Part shown: positions 19,589 to 28,182 of the stretch, one piece after another
Layout of the letters: each line of letters opens with the position of its first letter
Position numbering within the stretch: the stretch's first letter is position 1
Source of the DNA: Geomonas silvestris
GTDB lineage: Bacteria; Desulfobacterota; Desulfuromonadia; Geobacterales; Geobacteraceae
Length of the DNA: 64,000 nucleotides
Direction: 5' to 3'
Assembly (NCBI RefSeq): GCF_014193515.1
Contig: NZ_BLXX01000005.1
Location: forward strand, 293,370-357,369
The notes under the pieces: model-generated
Told to the model about the DNA's origin: nothing
Seen by the model: the letters and a program-made list of their open reading frames with translations, nothing else
The model's database searches: none
Made by a program: the position numbers and the translations under genes

Positions 19589-20053
19589 TTACCTCCCGGT
19601 CAGGCTCATGCGCAGCTTGCCGAGGTACTTGTTGAGCGGGTTGGAACGGGCCAAAAAAGGGAACACGGGCTTCTTGCGGTCCCCCAGGACCTGCAGCCAC
19701 CTGCTGATGATCGGGCTCTTGCCGACCCTCAAACCGAGCCGGAAGATCCGGATCGCTTCCTTTTTGCGGTTTGCCAGCAGGTAGATGGTCCCCAGCCTCA
19801 GGAAGTGCTCGGGATTCTTAGGCTCCTGCTTCACTGCCTCCTGGCACAGGGTAATGCTCTGGTCGATCTCTTTCGTATGGGCCGCCAGGGCCAGCGCATA
19901 CTGTGAAAGATGGTTCGGTAACCTCTCACGCGCCACCGCGGCACTCAAGTAGCGGCGCGCCGTGGCATAGTCCTTCATCTCCAGTGCCTCTGATCCCAGT
20001 CTGAAGAGTTCGCTTACTTCCAACTCGGCCAGACTGTCTCCTTTGTTGCTCAT
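19589..20053 (-). CDS. Tetratricopeptide-repeat protein
   Basis: A 154-residue protein with about three TPR-like helix pairs: SELFRLGSEALEMKDYATAR, then SQYALALAAHTKEIDQSITL, and NPEHFLRLGTIYLLANRKKEA. A basic C-terminal tail (KKPVFPFLARSNPLNKYLGK) follows, of a kind seen in response-regulator-linked TPR proteins. No signal peptide, so probably cytoplasmic. The ATG at 20053 has a GAGGGG site. Interaction partner unknown. It is divergent from folK. Confidence 0.75.
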   Translation of the reverse strand: MSNKGDSLAELEVSELFRLGSEALEMKDYATARRYLSAAVARERLPNHLSQYALALAAHTKEIDQSITLCQEAVKQEPKNPEHFLRLGTIYLLANRKKEAIRIFRLGLRVGKSPIISRWLQVLGDRKKPVFPFLARSNPLNKYLGKLRMSLTGR

Positions 20054-20230
20054 TGTCCGCCCCTCATCTGTCTGCCCCCCGACTATGCTGCAGTCCTCGT
20101 TGCTAGGGTCTCACATGTCATAGCTACTATACACTACAGATTTTATACTCCTGAATTAAATTGGCATAAAGTTTCTGTTGGCAGCCCCTGAAACCGCTAC
20201 CAGAGCGGGTTGAGCTATTGGGTGCCAGGG

Positions 20231-20259
20231 TTGAAAAAAAAACCTATCTGTGCTCTAAT
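20231..20259 (+). promoter_or_regulatory. Promoter that would give a leaderless folK mRNA
   Basis: TTGAAA (20231-20236), a 17-bp spacer and TCTAAT (20254-20259). The predicted transcription start is about 20266, within a base or two of the folK GTG at 20268. Confidence 0.5.
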
Positions 20260-20267
20260 CGCACGCT

Positions 20268-20756
20268 GTGGAAGAGTGCGCCTATATAGCTTTGGGAAGC
20301 AATCTGGGGGATCGCGAGCTCAAGCTGCTGACTGCGGTCGGCGAGCTGGGGAAGCTGCCGGGTACCCGGGTGACCGCCCTGTCACCCTTCTACGAGACCG
20401 AGCCCGTCGGTGGCGTGGTCCAGGACAACTTCTACAATGCGGTTGCCCGGGTGGTAACGGTGCTGGCGCCGGAAGACCTGCTCCAGGAGCTCAAGCGCAT
20501 CGAGATAAAGGTCTTCAAGCGCGAGCCGACGGTGCACTGGGGGCCGCGCAGCATGGACCTCGATATCCTTTGCTACGGTAACCTGGTCTGCAGCGATCCA
20601 AAGCTTACCATTCCGCACCCTCGCCTGGCCGAGCGGCGCTTTGTGCTGCAGCCGTTCGCCGACATCGCGCCGGATCTGGTGCACCCCTCCCTCGGCAAGA
20701 CGATAGCCGAGCTGCTGGCCGCACTGACAACCACCGAGAAGGTGGTACGTATCTAA
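20268..20756 (+). CDS. folK: 6-hydroxymethyl-7,8-dihydropterin pyrophosphokinase FolK
   Basis: Transfers pyrophosphate from ATP to hydroxymethyl-dihydropterin in folate synthesis. The 162-residue protein is of normal length. Signatures seen: AYIALGSNLGDRE at the N-terminus, SPFYETEPVGG, DNFYNAVARV for the pterin pocket, GPRSMDLDILCYG with the Mg-binding Asp pair, and IPHPRLAERRFVLQP. It begins with GTG at 20268; a stop codon four codons upstream rules out a longer N-terminus. There is no Shine-Dalgarno sequence, and the promoter position suggests a leaderless transcript. A YHS-domain gene follows after 14 bp. Confidence 0.95.
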   Translation: MEECAYIALGSNLGDRELKLLTAVGELGKLPGTRVTALSPFYETEPVGGVVQDNFYNAVARVVTVLAPEDLLQELKRIEIKVFKREPTVHWGPRSMDLDILCYGNLVCSDPKLTIPHPRLAERRFVLQPFADIAPDLVHPSLGKTIAELLAALTTTEKVVRI

Positions 20757-20770
20757 AATAGGGGGGGCAG

Positions 20771-21007
20771 ATGCGCTTTCTTATCTATATCCTCATCGGT
20801 TATCTCATCTACCGGTGGTTGCGCAACAAGACTGCCGCGCGGGAGCTCCCCAAGGAGTCCACGGCGACCGAGACCTACCAGGATCCGGTCTGCGGCGTGT
20901 ACATCTCGGAGGCCGAGGCAGTGGTGGGAAACCTGGAGGGGAAGCGCTATCACTTCTGCTCCATGGGATGTTTGCACGAGTTTGAGAGGAGCCTGCAGCG
21001 CAGGTAA
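20771..21007 (+). CDS. Small membrane-anchored YHS/TRASH-like domain protein
   Basis: A 78-residue protein. One N-terminal membrane segment ([15 protein letters not shown]) is followed by a YHS domain: [15 protein letters not shown], then [15 protein letters not shown]. The Cys, His and CxxxC residues form a metal site in related domains, so binding of a divalent metal or a sensory role at the membrane is plausible. The GGGGGGG stretch before the ATG at 20771 serves as ribosome site. It sits between folK and transaldolase in one direction, probably one transcript, with no obvious pathway link. Confidence 0.8.
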   Translation: MRFLIYILIGYLIYRWLRNKTAARELPKESTATETYQDPVCGVYISEAEAVVGNLEGKRYHFCSMGCLHEFERSLQRR

Positions 21008-21045
21008 CCAGCATAGGCAACAACAACGAACAGCGGAGGAAATGG

Positions 21046-21690
21046 ATGAAGTTTTTTATCGACACAGCGGACGTCAAAGAAATTCGCGAGGCTAACGAAC
21101 TCGGGCTCGTGGACGGCGTAACTACCAACCCGTCTCTCATCGCCAAGAGTGGCCGTCGCTTCGAGGAAGTCATCAAGGAGATCACCGGGATCGTTGACGG
21201 TCCGATTTCCGCCGAAGTAGTCTCCCTCGAGCACGACGGCATGATCGCGGAAGCGACCGAGCTGGTCAAGATACATCCGAACATCGTGATCAAGCTGCCG
21301 ATGACCCCGGAAGGTCTCAAGGCAACAAAGACTCTGACCGGCAAGGGGATCAAGACCAACGTCACCCTGATTTTCACCCCGATGCAGGCACTTTTGGCCG
21401 CCAAGGCCGGCGCCACCTACGTTTCCCCGTTCGTCGGTCGTCTCGACGACATCTCCCAGGACGGCATGCAGATCATCGAAGAGATCCGCACCATCTTCGA
21501 CAACTTCGGTTTCGATGCCGAGATCATCGTGGCGAGCATCAGGAACCCGGTGCACGTCTTGAATGCCGCGCTGATCGGCGCCGACATCTGCACCATCCCC
21601 TACTCGGTCATGCTGCAGCTCTCCAAGCACCCGCTGACCGATGCCGGGATCAAGAAGTTCCTGGAAGATTGGGAGAAAGTCCCCAAGTAA
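21046..21690 (+). CDS. Transaldolase, fructose-6-phosphate aldolase/TalC family
   Basis: A 214-residue class I aldolase of the short transaldolase family. [20 protein letters not shown] and [13 protein letters not shown] begin the barrel. The Schiff-base lysine is in NIVIKLPMT, and [20 protein letters not shown] and [13 protein letters not shown] follow, all family signatures. It acts either in the non-oxidative pentose phosphate pathway or as a fructose-6-phosphate aldolase; sequence alone does not separate the two, though most environmental members are transaldolases. The ATG at 21046 has an AGCGGAGGAA site. It is followed by a remarkable array of hairpins rather than a single terminator. 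Confidence 0.93.
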   Translation: MKFFIDTADVKEIREANELGLVDGVTTNPSLIAKSGRRFEEVIKEITGIVDGPISAEVVSLEHDGMIAEATELVKIHPNIVIKLPMTPEGLKATKTLTGKGIKTNVTLIFTPMQALLAAKAGATYVSPFVGRLDDISQDGMQIIEEIRTIFDNFGFDAEIIVASIRNPVHVLNAALIGADICTIPYSVMLQLSKHPLTDAGIKKFLEDWEKVPK

Positions 21691-21750
21691 TGCTGAAGAG
21701 CCCTTCCCTGCCGGTCCCCGCTTGTGGCGGCTGGCAGGGATGGCCGCAGA

Positions 21751-22145
21751 ATTCAAACTTTCGCCCGAAGTTTTTAATTACCGGCGTGCAAAATGAAACT
21801 TTCGTCTGAAAGTTTTTTTCGCCACGCTGGAAAATAAAACTTCACCCAGGTGAAATGAAACTACCTGGGTTGAAAATGAAACTGCTGGGCTGGAAAACGA
21901 AACTTTTCTCCAGAAGTTTTTATTGCCGGAGCGAAAATCGAAACTTCTACCGAAAAGTTTCGCTTCTGAGTGCTGTTCTAAAAACTTTCTGGCTGGCGAA
22001 AGAAACTTCCGGGGTAGAAAAGGAAACTTCTGCTTAGAAGTTTTATTTTGTGGGGTGAAAAATCAAACCCCCGACCTGAGAAATGAAACTTCGCAGCGGA
22101 AATCAAAATTTCTGCACTGAAAGTTGAAACCTCGGCCCGGTAAAA
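21751..22145. repeat. Array of AAACTT...AAGTTT hairpins between transaldolase and the DedA gene
   Basis: About 400 bp built from degenerate GAAA(A)TGAAACTT units. Hairpins: 21755-21773 (AAACTT/AAGTTT), 21796-21815 (8-bp AAACTTTC/GAAAGTTT, tetraloop, T7), 21844-21870 (ACCCAGGT/ACCTGGGT), 21900-21919, 21941-21960, and 22024-22043 (8-bp AAACTTCT/AGAAGTTT, tetraloop, T-rich). Weaker ones lie near 21985-22002 and 22087-22115. Most are preceded by A-runs and followed by T-runs, so each could terminate transcription on both strands. The two genes converge here. Open frames inside show only repeat composition and are not taken as genes. Confidence 0.8.
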
Positions 22146-22240
22146 TGAAACTGCGGCCACAGAATTGCGAAATTCAAGCCGGAGCAGGCGATAGACTGAT
22201 GGCAGGGCGCGTTTCCGACTCCGGGAAACGAAACGGCAAC

Positions 22241-22270
22241 AAAAAAGGGCGGGTCCTTGGGGACCCGCCC
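22241..22270 (-). terminator. Intrinsic terminator of the DedA-family gene
   Basis: GGGCGGGTCC pairs with GGACCCGCCC around a TTGG loop, and the minus-strand 3' side runs into six T residues. It lies 24 bp past the stop of the DedA gene. Confidence 0.88.
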
Positions 22271-22293
22271 TTGCCCGTAAGGGCGCTTTTTGT

Positions 22294-22905
22294 TTACGCC
22301 TTGTCGGCGGCGCCGTTTCTGCGCTGCAGCTTGATATACACCAGGACGATCAGCGCGCTCACCACGAGGACCACGCCCAGCGCATGGTGCGAGTACTTCA
22401 TGATCAGCTCCTGGTTGCTGCCGATGAAGTAGCCGATGAAGGTGAGCACGGTCACCCAGATACCGGCGCCCAGAATGGTGTAGAGTGAGAACTTGAGGTG
22501 GTTCATCCCGGCGAGGCCCGCGGGGAGCGAGATCAAGTGGCGTACCACCGGCAAGAGCCGGCCGATGAAGGTGGAGATCTCACCGTGCTTCAGGAAGAAG
22601 GACTCGACCTTGGCGAACTTCTCCTCGGTGATGAGGACGTACTTGCCGTATTTCAGGATGAGCGGGCGCCCCAGGAAGCGGGCCGCGAAGTAGTTCGCGT
22701 AGGCACCTATCAGGCTCCCCAGGGTACCGCAGAGAATGGCCAGCCCCATGTTCATCCGCCCCTGCTGGGCCAGGTAACCGGCCGGAGGCATGATCACTTC
22801 GCTGGGAATCGGGATCACCGAACTCTCCATGGCCATCAGGAGAATGATCCCCCGATATCCCATCGCTCCAATGGTCTGGACCAGCCAATCGATTGCTGCG
22901 TGCAT
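22294..22905 (-). CDS. DedA family membrane protein
   Basis: A 203-residue polytopic inner-membrane protein of the DedA/VTT family, which includes undecaprenyl-phosphate and phospholipid flippases. Visible signatures: ESSVIPIPSEVIMPPAGYLA in the first re-entrant loop, the G...GSLIGAYANYFAARFLGRP segment, and FIGRLLPVVRHLISLPAGLA, the conserved F-x-R-x-x-P-x-x-R motif. About five hydrophobic segments. The ATG at 22905 (MHAAIDWLV) with a GGGGAG site was chosen; the longer frame upstream reads through the intergenic repeat at 22963-23071. Specific substrate not determined. Confidence 0.9.
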   Translation of the reverse strand: MHAAIDWLVQTIGAMGYRGIILLMAMESSVIPIPSEVIMPPAGYLAQQGRMNMGLAILCGTLGSLIGAYANYFAARFLGRPLILKYGKYVLITEEKFAKVESFFLKHGEISTFIGRLLPVVRHLISLPAGLAGMNHLKFSLYTILGAGIWVTVLTFIGYFIGSNQELIMKYSHHALGVVLVVSALIVLVYIKLQRRNGAADKA

Positions 22906-22962
22906 AGAAAACACTCCCCTTAAGAGTTGGTCCTTCAAAGGCGGGGAAACGGCAGAGGTGGG

Positions 22963-23071
22963 TCCCCTCTCCCCTTGCGGGAGAGGGACAGGGTGAGGGG
23001 GAAGGCGCCACCTGATCGCAGCTGGCTGCTTCACCCACCCCCCGGCCCCCTCCCGTCAGGGGAGGGGGGAG
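22963..23071. repeat. Composite GC-rich inverted repeat (CCCTCTCCC family), copy 2
   Basis: Left half 22963-23003 is the same element as at 6914-6954. Right half 23034-23071 (CCCCCTCCCGTCAGGGGAGGGGGG) is an inverted relative. Together they fill most of the gap between the DedA gene and the pyrophosphatase gene. Confidence 0.7.
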
Positions 23072-23173
23072 TAGGCCGACTCTCTAAATTCCCGGAAGAA
23101 CCTAAAATTTGCTAATAACGAGCCATTCTAGTACAGGTCCTCGTAAAAAAACGACTAAATAATCCAGGACGAC

Positions 23174-24820
23174 ATGAAAAAACAGATCTATGTAATCGGG
23201 CACCGCAACCCGGATACCGACTCGGTGGCCTCGGCCATCGGCTACGCCGAACTCAAACGCGCCCTTGGCGTCGAGGGGGTTACCGCCGCCATGGCCGGCG
23301 CGCTGAACCCGCAGACGACCTGGCTTTTGGGCCGTCTCGGCCTGGAGGCCCCGCTGTACCTCGCCGATGTGCACCCCAAGGTGGGCGACGTGCTCAAACG
23401 TATCCCGGTGAGCGTCTCCGCCGATCAGCCGCTCTTGAAGGCACTGCAGGTATTTCACCACAACGGGGTGAGGATCCTGCCGGTGCTCGATGCCGCCGGC
23501 TGCCCGGTAGGCGTCATCCCGCTTTTGAAGATCGCCGAGCGCTCCCTGAAGACCGGGCTGGATTCCCTGCGCCAGGTCAGGGCGTCGCTCGCGACGTTGG
23601 CGGCCTGCCTCGAGGGGGAGTTCCTCGCCGGCACTGCCGACCAGGAAGTGGAGACCCTGCACCTCTTCGTCGGTGCGATGGTCGAGGATTCGTTCAACGA
23701 CAAGATCGCCCGCTTTGCACCGGAGAGCCTCATCGTGGTGACCGGCGACCGGCGCAGCATCCAACTGAACGCCATCGAGCGCGGGGTGCGCGTCCTGGTG
23801 GTGACCGGCGGCCTGGCGGTGGCCCCGGACATCGTAGAACGTGCGGCCGAGAAGGGTGTCGCACTTCTCACCACGCCGCTGGACACCGCAGCCACCGTGT
23901 CGCTGGCCCGCCTCTCCACGCCGGCCCGCTACCTGGCGGAGAGCCACTTCGAGAGCGTCGGGGTGGGTGAACCCCTGGGGCGCCTGCGGGAGAAGCTGCT
24001 GCATTCGGGTGAAACCGCGGTACTGGTCCTGGAGGAAGACGGCACCCTGGCCGGCGTGGCCACCAAGTCGTCGCTCTTCCAGCCGCTTCCCTACGCGCTC
24101 ATCCTGGTGGACCACAACGAGCTCTCCCAGTCGGTGCCCGGCGCCGAGGACCTGGAGATCATCGAGGTGATCGACCACCACAAGCTGGGAAATGCCCACA
24201 GCACGAACCCGATCCCTTTCATCACCGCACCGGTTGGGAGCACCTGCACCATCGTCGCCTCGCTCTACCAGGAGCACGGCATCACCCCCGAGCCCAAGGT
24301 CGCCGCGCTCCTTTTGGCCGGCATCCTCTCCGATACCGTGATCCTCAAGTCGCCCACCACCACCTCGCGCGACCAGGCCGCCGTGGAGCGCCTGGCCAAG
24401 CTTGCCGGACTGGAGTGGGAGTCCTTCGGCGCCGAGATCTTCGCGGCCTCGGGGGCGCTCTCCGGCTACGGCAGCCCGGAGCGGGTCGTTACCTCGGACT
24501 TCAAGCTCTTCAGCCAGGGGGAGGCACGCTTCGGCGTAGGACAGGTGGAGGTCTTCGGCTTCAGCGAGTTCAACGCGATGAAGGACGAGCTGAAGGCGGC
24601 TTTGAAGGCCCTGCGCGAGAAGGAGTCGCTGGAGCTCGCGGGGCTCATGGTTACCGACATCGCAACCGAAAGCACCATGTTCATGATGGAGGGGGGACAC
24701 GCCTACCTGAGGTTCATGGGCTACCCGCAGCCCGAGCCGCACATCTTCGAGATGAAAGGGGTCATGTCGCGTAAGAAACAGCTGGTACCGCACCTCATCA
24801 AGGTGCTGGGAGGACGCTGA
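23174..24820 (+). CDS. Manganese-dependent inorganic pyrophosphatase with CBS and DRTGG regulatory domains
   Basis: Family II (DHH) pyrophosphatase of 548 residues that splits PPi to phosphate. Metal ligands: GHRNPDTDSVASA at the N-terminus (His9, Asp13, Asp15) and VIDHHKLGN later. CBS motifs at about 70-128 and 250-305 flank a DRTGG domain, the arrangement of nucleotide-regulated PPases activated or inhibited by adenine nucleotides. A DHHA2 domain ends the protein (YPQPEPHIFEMKGVMSRKKQ). The ATG at 23174 was the only sensible start. The next gene begins one base before this one ends (TGATG), so the two are translationally coupled. Confidence 0.93.
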   Translation: MKKQIYVIGHRNPDTDSVASAIGYAELKRALGVEGVTAAMAGALNPQTTWLLGRLGLEAPLYLADVHPKVGDVLKRIPVSVSADQPLLKALQVFHHNGVRILPVLDAAGCPVGVIPLLKIAERSLKTGLDSLRQVRASLATLAACLEGEFLAGTADQEVETLHLFVGAMVEDSFNDKIARFAPESLIVVTGDRRSIQLNAIERGVRVLVVTGGLAVAPDIVERAAEKGVALLTTPLDTAATVSLARLSTPARYLAESHFESVGVGEPLGRLREKLLHSGETAVLVLEEDGTLAGVATKSSLFQPLPYALILVDHNELSQSVPGAEDLEIIEVIDHHKLGNAHSTNPIPFITAPVGSTCTIVASLYQEHGITPEPKVAALLLAGILSDTVILKSPTTTSRDQAAVERLAKLAGLEWESFGAEIFAASGALSGYGSPERVVTSDFKLFSQGEARFGVGQVEVFGFSEFNAMKDELKAALKALREKESLELAGLMVTDIATESTMFMMEGGHAYLRFMGYPQPEPHIFEMKGVMSRKKQLVPHLIKVLGGR

Positions 24821-26655
24821 TGGGCGCTTTGTTTCTGGATCGGGTACGGCAGGAGGTGCTGGTCGGCGACGGCGCCATCGGCACCATGCTCTACGCCAAG
24901 GGTGTTTCGCTGGAGGCGAACTTCGAGCACCTGAACCTGGTGCGTCCCCAGCTCGTGCTGGATTTGCACGGCGAGTACCTGGCGGCCGGCGCGCAGGTCA
25001 TCGAGACCAACACCTTCGGCGCCAACTTCGTGAAGCTCGACGCCATCGGTCTGGGCGCCAAGGTTGCCGAGATCAACCGGCAGGGGGCGAAACTGGCCCG
25101 GCAGGCTGCCGCCGGAAAAGACGTCTTCGTGGCCGGAAGCCTGGGACCTTTGGGGCGCGGCAAGGCGGAACTCAGCCCGGAGCAGGTCCGCGACTGTTTC
25201 CGCACCCAGTCCCTGGCGCTTGCCGAGGGCGGGGTAGATCTACTGATCCTGGAGACCTTCGCCGAGCTTGAGGAGCTGGAACTGGCGGTCTTGGCCGTCA
25301 AGGAGACCGGCCTGCCGGTGGTGGCGAACCTGGCGTTCGGCGAAGGGGCCAGGCTTACCGGGGGCTTCAGCGCCGAGGACGCGGCCCAGCGTCTGGCTGC
25401 AGCCGGAGCCGACCTGATCGGCGCCAACTGCGGAGCGGGACCGCTGGAACTGCTCGCGACCCTGAAGCGCCTGGCGCAGGCGAGCGACCTTCCCCTTGCC
25501 GCCTATCCCAACAGCGGTTTCCCCGAGTACCTGGACGGGCGCTACATCTACCGCGCCACCCCGGACTACTTTGCCGGCATGGCACGCGAAATGGTCGAGG
25601 CCGGTGCCTCGTTGGTGGGGGGATGCTGCGGTACTACCCCGGAGCACGTGCGCGAGGTGGCGCGGCAGCTCGCCGGTCTCAAGCCGGTGGTGCGCAAGGT
25701 CTCCCGCCGCGCGGGAGCCGTCCAGGTCGGAGCCGGGACCGCGAGCGCCGGGAAAGGCTTCCTCTCGCACTGGGGCACCCGCAAGGTGATCACCGTGGAG
25801 CTCGACCCCCCCAAGGGGCTCGACTGCACTAAAGTGGTGGCGGGGAGCCGGGCACTCAAGGAAGCCGGTGCCGATGCCATCAATCTCGCCGAGAACCCGC
25901 TGGCCCGGGTGCGCATGGGTAACCTGGCGCTTGCCGCCTTGGTGCGCCGCGAGGTGGGGATCGAGGTGATCGCGCACGTCACCTGCCGGGACCGCAACCT
26001 GATCGGCCTGCAGTCCGACCTGATGGGGGCGAGCCTGCTCGGCATCAGCTCGATCCTGGCCGTCACCGGCGACCCGGCGAACTTAGGCGAGGATGCCGGC
26101 GCCTCCTCGGTCTTCGATCTGAACTCCTTTACGCTCATCAAGCTCTTGAGCGATCTGAACCGCGGGGTCAACGCGCTGGGGAACCCGATCGGAGCCGGAA
26201 CCGGTTTCAGCATCGGCGCCGCCTTCAACCCCAACGTGCAGAAGATGGAGGTGCAGGTGGGGCGGTTGGCGCGCAAGGTGGCGAACGGCGCCCAGTTTGC
26301 CCAGACCCAGCCGATCTACGACATCGCCCGCGCCGAGGAGATGGTCGAGTTGACCGCCGCCTTGGGGATCCCGGTTCTGCCGGGCGTGCTGCCGCTGGTG
26401 AGCGGCCGCAATGCCGAGTTCCTGCACAACGAGGTGCCGGGGATCGTGATCCCCGACGAGATCCGCCGGCGCATGGCCGGAAAGAGCGGCGACGAAGGGG
26501 TGCGGGAGGGGCTTGCCATTGCCTCCGAGTTCATCGATGCGATCTTCGATCGGGTAGGCGGGTTCTACCTGATCCCCCCCTTCGGCAAGCACGAAATCGC
26601 CACGGAGCTGGTGACGTACATCAAGGAAAAAGACCGGCAGCCACACAATTCTTGA
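24820..26655 (+). CDS. Bifunctional homocysteine S-methyltransferase / methylenetetrahydrofolate reductase
   Basis: A 611-residue fusion of the YitJ type. Residues 1-285 are a Zn-dependent homocysteine methyltransferase barrel with ligand cysteines Cys204 (GANCGAG), Cys269 and Cys270 (GGCCGTTPEH). Residues about 315-600 are a MetF-like FAD reductase barrel (VELDPPKG, ILAVTGDPA, GAQFAQTQPIYD, VLPGVLPLVSGRN). In known relatives one half makes 5-methyl-THF and the other uses a methyl donor for methionine. The ATG at 24820 overlaps the previous stop and has a GGGAGGA site. A small siroheme reductase gene follows, so sulfur/methionine metabolism may link the pair. Confidence 0.93.
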   Translation: MGALFLDRVRQEVLVGDGAIGTMLYAKGVSLEANFEHLNLVRPQLVLDLHGEYLAAGAQVIETNTFGANFVKLDAIGLGAKVAEINRQGAKLARQAAAGKDVFVAGSLGPLGRGKAELSPEQVRDCFRTQSLALAEGGVDLLILETFAELEELELAVLAVKETGLPVVANLAFGEGARLTGGFSAEDAAQRLAAAGADLIGANCGAGPLELLATLKRLAQASDLPLAAYPNSGFPEYLDGRYIYRATPDYFAGMAREMVEAGASLVGGCCGTTPEHVREVARQLAGLKPVVRKVSRRAGAVQVGAGTASAGKGFLSHWGTRKVITVELDPPKGLDCTKVVAGSRALKEAGADAINLAENPLARVRMGNLALAALVRREVGIEVIAHVTCRDRNLIGLQSDLMGASLLGISSILAVTGDPANLGEDAGASSVFDLNSFTLIKLLSDLNRGVNALGNPIGAGTGFSIGAAFNPNVQKMEVQVGRLARKVANGAQFAQTQPIYDIARAEEMVELTAALGIPVLPGVLPLVSGRNAEFLHNEVPGIVIPDEIRRRMAGKSGDEGVREGLAIASEFIDAIFDRVGGFYLIPPFGKHEIATELVTYIKEKDRQPHNS

Positions 26656-26691
26656 CCTGCATCAATTTCAAATAGCAGCTAGGAGCAGATG

Positions 26692-27366
26692 ATGAAGAAA
26701 GACATCCTGGAGAAGGGCGCGATCCTGCAGCGGGACCGGGAAACCTACGCCATCGCCCCCCATATCCCGGGCGGGTTCACGGATACCGCGACGCTGCGCA
26801 AGATCTGCGACGTCGCCGACACGTACGGGCTCTCGGTGAAACTTACCTCGGCACAGCGCATCGGCCTCTTCGGCGTGAAGGAAGAGGAACTGGACGCCGT
26901 CTGGGCGGATCTCAACCAGGACCAGGGCGCCCCGATCGGCCTGTGCGTGCGCAGCGTTCGGATCTGCCCGGGCACCACGCAGTGCAAACGCGCGGTGCAG
27001 GACTCGACCGGTCTCGGCCTCAAACTGGACAGCATCTACCACGCCATGCGGCTTCCCAACAAGATGAAGATGGGGATCTCCGGCTGCCTGCTCTCCTGCT
27101 CGGAATGCGCCGTGAAGGATATCGGCGTCCTGGGGACCAACCGCGGCTGGCGCATCATGGTGGGCGGCAACGCCGGCCCCCGACCGCGGATCGGCGAACA
27201 ACTGGTAGACAACGTGGCTGACCAGGAGCAGGTGCTCGATATCGTCTCCCGCATCGTGGAGTTCTACAAGAGTTCGGGAGAGGAAGGGCGCCTGGGAAGG
27301 CTGGTGGAAAAGATGGGGATCGAGGCGTTCCGCGCCGCGGTCTTGGGCGAGGCGGGCCAGCCGTGA
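26692..27366 (+). CDS. Small stand-alone siroheme/4Fe-4S nitrite-sulfite reductase domain protein
   Basis: A 224-residue protein made of one sulfite/nitrite-reductase repeat plus the Fe-S site. The siroheme-4Fe-4S motif is complete: CPGTTQC (C-x5-C) and CLLSC (C-x3-C). It is similar in size and layout to the low-molecular-weight assimilatory-type sulfite reductase described in Desulfovibrio. The electron donor is unknown. Two adjacent ATGs occur (26689 and 26692); AGGAG at 26681-26685 is better spaced for 26692, so that was used. It sits between the homocysteine methyltransferase fusion and ttcA in one transcription direction, fitting a sulfur-metabolism neighbourhood. Confidence 0.85.
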   Translation: MKKDILEKGAILQRDRETYAIAPHIPGGFTDTATLRKICDVADTYGLSVKLTSAQRIGLFGVKEEELDAVWADLNQDQGAPIGLCVRSVRICPGTTQCKRAVQDSTGLGLKLDSIYHAMRLPNKMKMGISGCLLSCSECAVKDIGVLGTNRGWRIMVGGNAGPRPRIGEQLVDNVADQEQVLDIVSRIVEFYKSSGEEGRLGRLVEKMGIEAFRAAVLGEAGQP

Positions 27367-27414
27367 CGGTACGGCAGAACATGCAGTCGGCCGAGCGCCG
27401 CAAGGGAGGTGCCA

Positions 27415-28182
27415 GTGGCGCTTATTGAGGATGCCCTCTTCACCAGGATTAAAAACCGGGTCGGCAAGGCGATCAGCGACTTCGACCTGATCTCGGAAGG
27501 GGACCGGATCGCCGTCGCGGTCTCCGGCGGCAAGGACTCCTACTCCATGCTGCACATGCTGGAGACCCTGCGCCGCCGCGCGCCGGTACGCTACGAGCTC
27601 GTGGCGATCAACATCGACTCGGGCTACCGCGGCTACCGCGCGGACATCATCGAGGAACACCTGAAAGAGCACGGCTTCGCCTACCACATGGAGAAGACCA
27701 CGCACTACGACATCATCTCGGAGAAGCGCCGCCCCGGCTCATCGTACTGCTCCATCTGCGCGCGCCTCAAGCGCGGCACGCTCTACACGCTGGCCCAGCA
27801 GATGGGGTGCAACAAGATAGCGCTCGGGCACCACATGGACGACTTCATCGAGACCTTGCTTTTGAACCAGTTCTTCGTCGGCTCGCTGAAGGCGATGGCG
27901 CCCAGCATGCTCGCCGACAACGGCGTCACCACGGTGATCCGCCCCCTGGTCTACGTCGAGGAGAAGGAGATCATCCCGTTCTCGCGCAACAACCGTTTCC
28001 CCGTGGTGTGCTGCTGCTGTCCGGTCTGCGGCACGGCGGACCTGCAGCGCAAGAAGATGAAGGAGCTGCTGGAGACTTTGGAGCGCGACAACCCCTTGGT
28101 GAAGAAGAGCCTCCTGAAGGCGCTCTCCAACGTCCATCCGCGCCACTTGCTGGACAAGGGGCTGACCAGGACCCCCTCCTGA
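27415..28182 (+). CDS. ttcA: TtcA family tRNA 2-thiolation protein
   Basis: A 255-residue ATP-pyrophosphatase that thiolates cytidine-32 of tRNA in characterised members. AVSGGKDSYSMLHML is the PP-loop, and SYCSICARLKRGTL holds the Fe-S-binding CxxC. GHHMDDFIETLLLNQFF and CCCCPVCGTADLQRKKMK are also typical. The C-x-C-rich loop is unusually dense in Cys (four in a row). A GTG at 27415 with GGGAGG 5 nt upstream was chosen over a GTG at 27409 that overlaps the ribosome site. An anti-sense small ORF overlaps its 3' end. TtcA-like enzymes for other tRNA positions remain possible. Confidence 0.88.
   Translation: MALIEDALFTRIKNRVGKAISDFDLISEGDRIAVAVSGGKDSYSMLHMLETLRRRAPVRYELVAINIDSGYRGYRADIIEEHLKEHGFAYHMEKTTHYDIISEKRRPGSSYCSICARLKRGTLYTLAQQMGCNKIALGHHMDDFIETLLLNQFFVGSLKAMAPSMLADNGVTTVIRPLVYVEEKEIIPFSRNNRFPVVCCCCPVCGTADLQRKKMKELLETLERDNPLVKKSLLKALSNVHPRHLLDKGLTRTPS

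Noticed and set aside
20163..20178. Sigma-54 promoter upstream of folK
   Set aside because: TGGCAT is present but the -12 element reads TTCTG instead of TTGC.
21855..22120. Two Lys/Ser-rich ORFs inside the hairpin array
   Set aside because: Their residues come from the repeat units; no start signals.
21751..22145. CRISPR-like array
   Set aside because: Units are degenerate, spacers are not of uniform length, and the elements are hairpins with T-runs; no cas genes nearby.
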